Positions 59,715 to 64,000 of a DNA stretch of 64,000 nt are shown here, piece after piece. The position numbers were made by a program, and so were the translations under genes. Location of the stretch: contig JXTB01000040.1 of assembly GCA_002914805.1 (NCBI GenBank), positions 363,503 to 427,502 of the forward strand. The letters are read 5' to 3'. The stretch comes from Parasponia andersonii (Eukaryota > Streptophyta > Magnoliopsida > Rosales > Cannabaceae). Under the pieces are notes generated by a model. That model was not told the DNA's origin and made no database searches. It saw only the letters and a list, made by a program, of their open reading frames with translations. Each line of letters opens with the position of its first letter. The stretch's first letter is position 1.

Positions 59715-60740
59715 AAATAAACCGATAAATTACGGAAACTGAAAAATTCAGATCAAATTCCAAACTAAAACCGCTTGGTTTTTCTAGAAAGTTAGTTGGT
59801 TTGATTTGTTTTTTGAAAGCACATAGATTGGTCAACGATGAAACTGATTAAACCAACCAACCAAATCAACAAAAATATCATACTTTTGTAAGTGTCATTT
59901 TTAATTTTTTTTATGGGCAAGAGCATGACTCAAATTATACTCTACCAAGACAGCTCCATACTAAATTATTTGTTAAGTAGTCTATATATTGGATTATGAT
60001 TGTTCTCATTAATTGGTTTATTTATTAATTTTGATGTTCTTTGTATAATTTGAATAATAATTGTTATGTTTAAACTAATTAATATGATATTGTAATTTTA
60101 ACATCATTCAAGTCCTTGAAACAATCTCTTTGACCCTTTTCTTTCTCGTTTAACGCCTAAAGGATAAGATAAAGAATCGAGAGCTCAAAATTTACGGGAC
60201 AAAGATGAAGATGAAAACGAAAAAAAAAAAATTCCTCAAGTGCCAATCAATGGATATGGTGGAAAAGTTAATGCATGCAAAGTGACAAACAAGGGGTGTT
60301 GCTAAACTTTCTTGGCTTAGTAATACTGTGAAACATCATGTTGAGTACTACATAATGTGTCAATTTATTACTCACTAATTATAAATAAATTTTATTATAT
60401 GAAACATCATGTTGAGTATTATATATGTCAATTTGTTACTCACTAATTATAAATAAATTTTATTATGAGAATTCTACGGATAATTTAGTTTATTAATTAG
60501 AATTACTATTGATAGATTGATGTGGTTGTAGTATTAGACACCACGCCTGTAGCATTGTTCTTCGTTGCCAGTCAATTTAATTTACAATGCAATAAAAACG
60601 TAACCGGTGAAAATTAAATAAACCATGACAAAAGAAACTGATTTTGGAACATTGACTGCTAAACTGAACACGTTGTTTCATTGGTTAACAAAACTGCCAG
60701 CTACCGCAATGCAAGGGTTATTTATTTATTTATTTTTTAG
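59715..60740. repeat. Segmental duplication, copy B
   Basis: Homologous blocks to copy A include ACTAAAACCGCTTGGTTT (59764), CTCAAATTATACTCTACCAA (59929), AATAATAATTGTTATG (60052), TTAATGCATGCAAAGTG (about 60268), GTGCCAA near 60240 and AATGCAATAAAAACGTAACC (about 60586). An insert of about 260 bp (60302-60560) that includes a tandem repeat interrupts the match. Confidence 0.65.
60329..60465. repeat. ~71-bp tandem duplication
   Basis: TGAAACATCATGTTGAGTA starts at 60329 and again at 60400. Both units run on to TTACTCACTAATTATAAATA and AATTTTATTAT. Confidence 0.9.
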
Positions 60741-61104
60741 TGAAAAATGCAAGGATTTGGATACTATTTAAATTTTGAAATTTGGCAATCAAATTGTTTT
60801 ATTTGTGGTTTTACCATAGCTAGTATATTTCATTTTCAGGATGTTCTTTTCCTTTTTCTTTTTGAATTCTTTAGATTTGAGTTTCACCGAGGATATATAT
60901 ATGGTAATCAGGTAACAGAGGTTAGTATAGGTGGGTTCGTAATTCTAATGGATTTTTTGTATTATCAGATAATAATCTAATTATAGTTAATTTTTAAATA
61001 TTATATTCAACATAATCCAATTCCATCCTTTTTTTTTTTTCTCTTTTCCATTTTTTTTAGAGGAATCCAGAGTAAAATTCAATTAGATTAGCTCCAATAT
61101 ATAG
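60741..61104. other. Short gene-free stretch
   Basis: No feature recognised. T runs and a phenylalanine-rich open frame at 60747-60980 are not supported as coding. Confidence 0.4.
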
Positions 61105-61268
61105 TTTTTTTTTTTTTTAAGTGATGCTTAACTAATGACCACCACTTACTACAAATTTAAAGATAAATAACACACACTCTATCAAGATTTGAATCTCTAA
61201 TCCTCCAAACTCATACACACATCTTTCAAACCTTGTACCAACTGAACTAACCCCAGTTGACTAGTTCG
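61105..61268 (-). mobile_element. tRNA-derived SINE with A tail and target duplication
   Basis: On the minus strand the element starts with ACTGGGGTTAGTTCAGTTGG (A box TTAGTTCAGTTGG, plus 61238-61250). About 41 bases later it has AGATTCAAATCTT (a degenerate B box, plus 61184-61196), then GTAAGTGGTGGTCATTAG and an A run (plus 61105-61118). It is flanked by AATATATAG (61096-61104) and AATGTATAG (61269-61277), an 8/9 match that fits a target-site duplication. It makes no protein and would depend on a LINE for mobility. Confidence 0.8.
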
Positions 61269-61277
61269 AATGTATAG

Positions 61278-62270
61278 TTAATTTGCGGTTAGATATCTAA
61301 TCCAATTCAATTACAAAAATATCCACTACATTTGGCTAAATTACAAAATCTATGTCGAGCTTCTGAAAATAATAAAAACATCCACTAGGGCTTTTGAGAA
61401 TAACACAATTATCCCTTCGGAATTTTCATCAACATAAAAACTCCACCTCTGATTTCAAGCCTTGAATCTTCAATGTAGTGATGATATTTGTATATAAAGT
61501 AAAATCGAAAAGCTAGAGAGAAAAAAAAAAAAAAAAGAAGTAAAATCGAAAAGTGGATCGTATTGTTTAGCTAAGACTCATGAGACATACTTATCTCTGA
61601 AAATAATCAAATTTCTAAGTATACAATAATAACAAATGCACTATTAGAATGGGCATACACCGGTTGGGAACCAAGGAGCATCCCAAACTCGAGGAACCAA
61701 AATGGTGTGGGATTTGAACCAACTTTGAATTTGATCACAATTCAGATCTGGTCCTACAGAAGTTGGATTTCTTTTAGAAATTAATGATTACCAGGTAAAC
61801 CAATCTAATTGAATTATTTTAATTTTTAAAAATTCAATACAGTCCAATATAGAATTAAATATGCAACATTTATTAGATTGGGTGTTATTCAGTAAAATTG
61901 CACAGTATCTAATTAGAGGGAAACATGTACGTTTAAGGAATCATTGTACTTAACACTATATTATATGTGAACTTTACAGTCCAAAAATGCTACCTAATAG
62001 GTCTTAATTTTTTTTTTCTAAAGCAAGAACCGAATATCTATTTCAAATTGTTTGCCACAAAATATTTGAAAAAAAATTGTTTGTTGCAAATTGAACAACA
62101 CAATTAAGAATTTTTTCAACAACGAACACCAAACTAATAGCAAAATCTAAACTATTTTTGGCCTGTATATGGATTACTTTGTTTTAGTCTAAAAATAAAA
62201 CAAGTACTACCACTGCTATCCCTTAATACAGTAAATGAAACTAAACAAGTTTTGGTTTTCTGTAAACTAA
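61278..62270. other. Gene-free stretch
   Basis: AT-rich with no recognised exon or mobile element core. An A run at about 61521-61536 is followed by AAGTAAAATCGAAAAG, repeating the AAGTAAAATCGAAAAGC just before it, a small local duplication around the A run. Confidence 0.4.
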
Positions 62271-63425
62271 TTGCAAACAAAAAATAGTTGCGTTTTGTTA
62301 TAATTTGTTGTGAAAAATAATGAAAAATTGTTATTATTCGTCATTATACTTTCAATAACAATATTCATATTAAAGGTTATAAAGAGAATAGAATCATTAA
62401 CCTATTTTTTCCCTATTTTGTTCGATAAATACTGTATAACAATCATAATTTTTTTTAGCAACATCGTTATATAAGTCAGTACTAATAAGAACCTATAATA
62501 TTTATTACAGTTATTCGTTACATTAAAGAAGTAACACGTTGTCTTTATATACCATTGTGTAAGTCGATACAGACAAAAAGATAATAACTAATTATATTCA
62601 TTATAGTTCGTTCTATTAAAGAAATAACATATTGTCGTTATACGCCATTATGTAAATCAATACAGACAATAGCCTATTATGCTCGTTACAACTCATTATA
62701 TTAAAAAAGTAATAAATTATCGTTATATTATATTATTAAGATTCTAATAACAAAATCACTAAATCACTAATGATTGGCAAAATCTTATTGCAAACAAAAA
62801 ATAGTTGTGTTCGCTATAATTTGTTGTGAAAACTAATGAAAATTGTCATTATACTTTCGATAATGGCATTCATATTAAAGACTATAAAAAGAATAGAACC
62901 ATAAACCTACTTTTTTTCCTTTTTCAACCCATAATACTATACGATAATTATAATAATCTTTTAGCAATGTAATTGTATAAGTCAATATAGACAAAAGTCA
63001 CTATGTTTATTACAATTATTTGTTATATTAAAGAAGTAACACATCCTCATTATATGCTATCATTGTGTAAATCGATACAAACAAGACTAATTATGTCCAT
63101 TACAATTCATTTTATTAAAGAAGTAACATATTATCGTTATACGCTATTGTGTAAATCGATACAGACAAAAATATATTATCTATTATGTTTATTACGGTCC
63201 GCTATATTAAAAACCCGCTATATTAAAAATGTAATACATTGTTAACCTTTATCCTTAGGATTCTAATAGCGAAATCAATATTAATACTAGGCTAAATCTT
63301 TATCGAGTAATGCTACCATGTAAAGTTATCAGATAAAGAACAATTATGCTCATTGTACTTTGTTACATGAAAAAATAACACATAATCATTATATTTAATA
63401 ATTATGATTCTAATAATATCATTAA
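62271..63425. repeat. Higher-order tandem repeat, ~517-bp period with ~85-100-bp subunits
   Basis: TTGCAAACAAAAAATAGTTG starts at 62271 and again at 62788. The two long units stay collinear to GATTCTAATA(A/G)C at about 62751 and 63261, and a partial third unit ends near GATTCTAATAATATC (about 63408). Inside each long unit, subunits with ATTAAAGAAGTAACA, CGTTATA and GTAAATCGATACAGACAA recur two or three times. This is a small satellite-like array without coding sequence. Confidence 0.8.
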
Positions 63426-64000
63426 CACAAACGATCGTGACTCAAACACGATCACAAAACTACTTTTCCCCTTCTTTCCATTTGAAAATTTAAGATTAGC
63501 TAATCATGTTTTCAATACTGCCATAAGAAAATTAGTTGTGAAAGGGTATGCAATCATATTTTTGGATTTAAATAAATTATAATCAACTTTTTGTATTAGG
63601 AATTGGAAATGTAAATGGAAAAAAAAAAAATAGAATCCATATTTCACATATTTCATGTCTCTTTTGTTAGTGATGAACATGAGGATACAATCTAGTAGAA
63701 TTTGTTAAATAATGGGATAAAAACACTTTTAAAAAAAATTAAGGGATACAAAAACAATTAAAGGAAATACTGGGATCAAAACTTGACATCTAAAACCTAA
63801 AAAAAATTGCTATACGCAGAAAGTTCAGTCAAAGTGAATAAAATTACATATCTGTCCAAGCCTAAGAAGTTACCAAAACTAATCTCTCCCCAAACCATAT
63901 CTTCTTTTGTTCCCAGACCAAATCATGATCCAAAGTATGTTTACAACTCAAAAAGAATACTTTAAAAGAGATTTAATAGTAAACGTATCAAATTAAAATA
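63426..64000. other. Gene-free right edge of window
   Basis: No exon or mobile element was recognised up to the window end. Confidence 0.4.

Noticed and set aside
62510..63240. CRISPR-like repeat array
   Set aside because: The repeats are diverged, long and without unique equal-length spacers, and the DNA is plant nuclear. It is a tandem satellite-like array.

Overview
This is AT-rich nuclear DNA from a flowering plant. The evidence is multi-exon genes with GT-AG introns, eudicot-type protein families, plant LTR retrotransposons, SINE- and MITE-like repeats, and long T/A runs. The proteins look like those of a eudicot, possibly a rosid, but the species cannot be fixed from sequence alone. 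There is one assembly gap (21744-21917) and one isolated ambiguous base inside a gene (5172).

Five protein-coding loci are supported. (1) 5074-8945 (+) is a FIP37/WTAP-like subunit of the mRNA m6A methyltransferase complex. (2) 13159-16692 (-) is a nuclear OCRE plus G-patch protein, probably in RNA processing. (3) 38291-44379 (+) is an intact raffinose synthase of the RS5 type. (4) 45050-48577 (+) is a tandem raffinose synthase copy, complete except for one in-frame TAG. (5) 52168-54379 (+) is a FLOE-family (DUF1421) protein with a coiled coil, a Q/P/S-rich disordered middle and a UBA-like C-terminus.

Layout. 1-3.6 kb holds a MITE-like end, a decayed ~51-bp minisatellite and a broken Ty3/gypsy gag on the minus strand. 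5-17 kb is gene-rich, with an unassigned stretch at 10-12.4 kb. 17-34 kb is a repeat block: a MITE, two diverged same-strand copies of a ~2.5-kb repeat (19.0-21.5 and 31.2-33.65 kb), and between them a decayed Ty1/copia element (about 22.06-30.55 kb). The copia gag is split by a 1.8-kb solo LTR with a perfect 5-bp target-site duplication. 34-38 kb has no gene. 38-48.6 kb is the raffinose synthase pair. 52-54.4 kb is the FLOE-like gene. 54.4-64 kb has no convincing gene; it holds a segmental duplication, a GGGGGGGC-type repeat, a SINE with flanking duplications and a ~517-bp higher-order tandem repeat.

Functional context. Raffinose-family oligosaccharides and FLOE proteins are both tied to seed desiccation and water status in the literature. 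Their adjacency (3.6 kb apart), with a G-box/ABRE-like site upstream of the FLOE-like gene, is suggestive but may be chance. No new multi-gene system was found. The strongest leads are the near-intact but nonsense-interrupted second raffinose synthase and the nested retroelement and repeat architecture.
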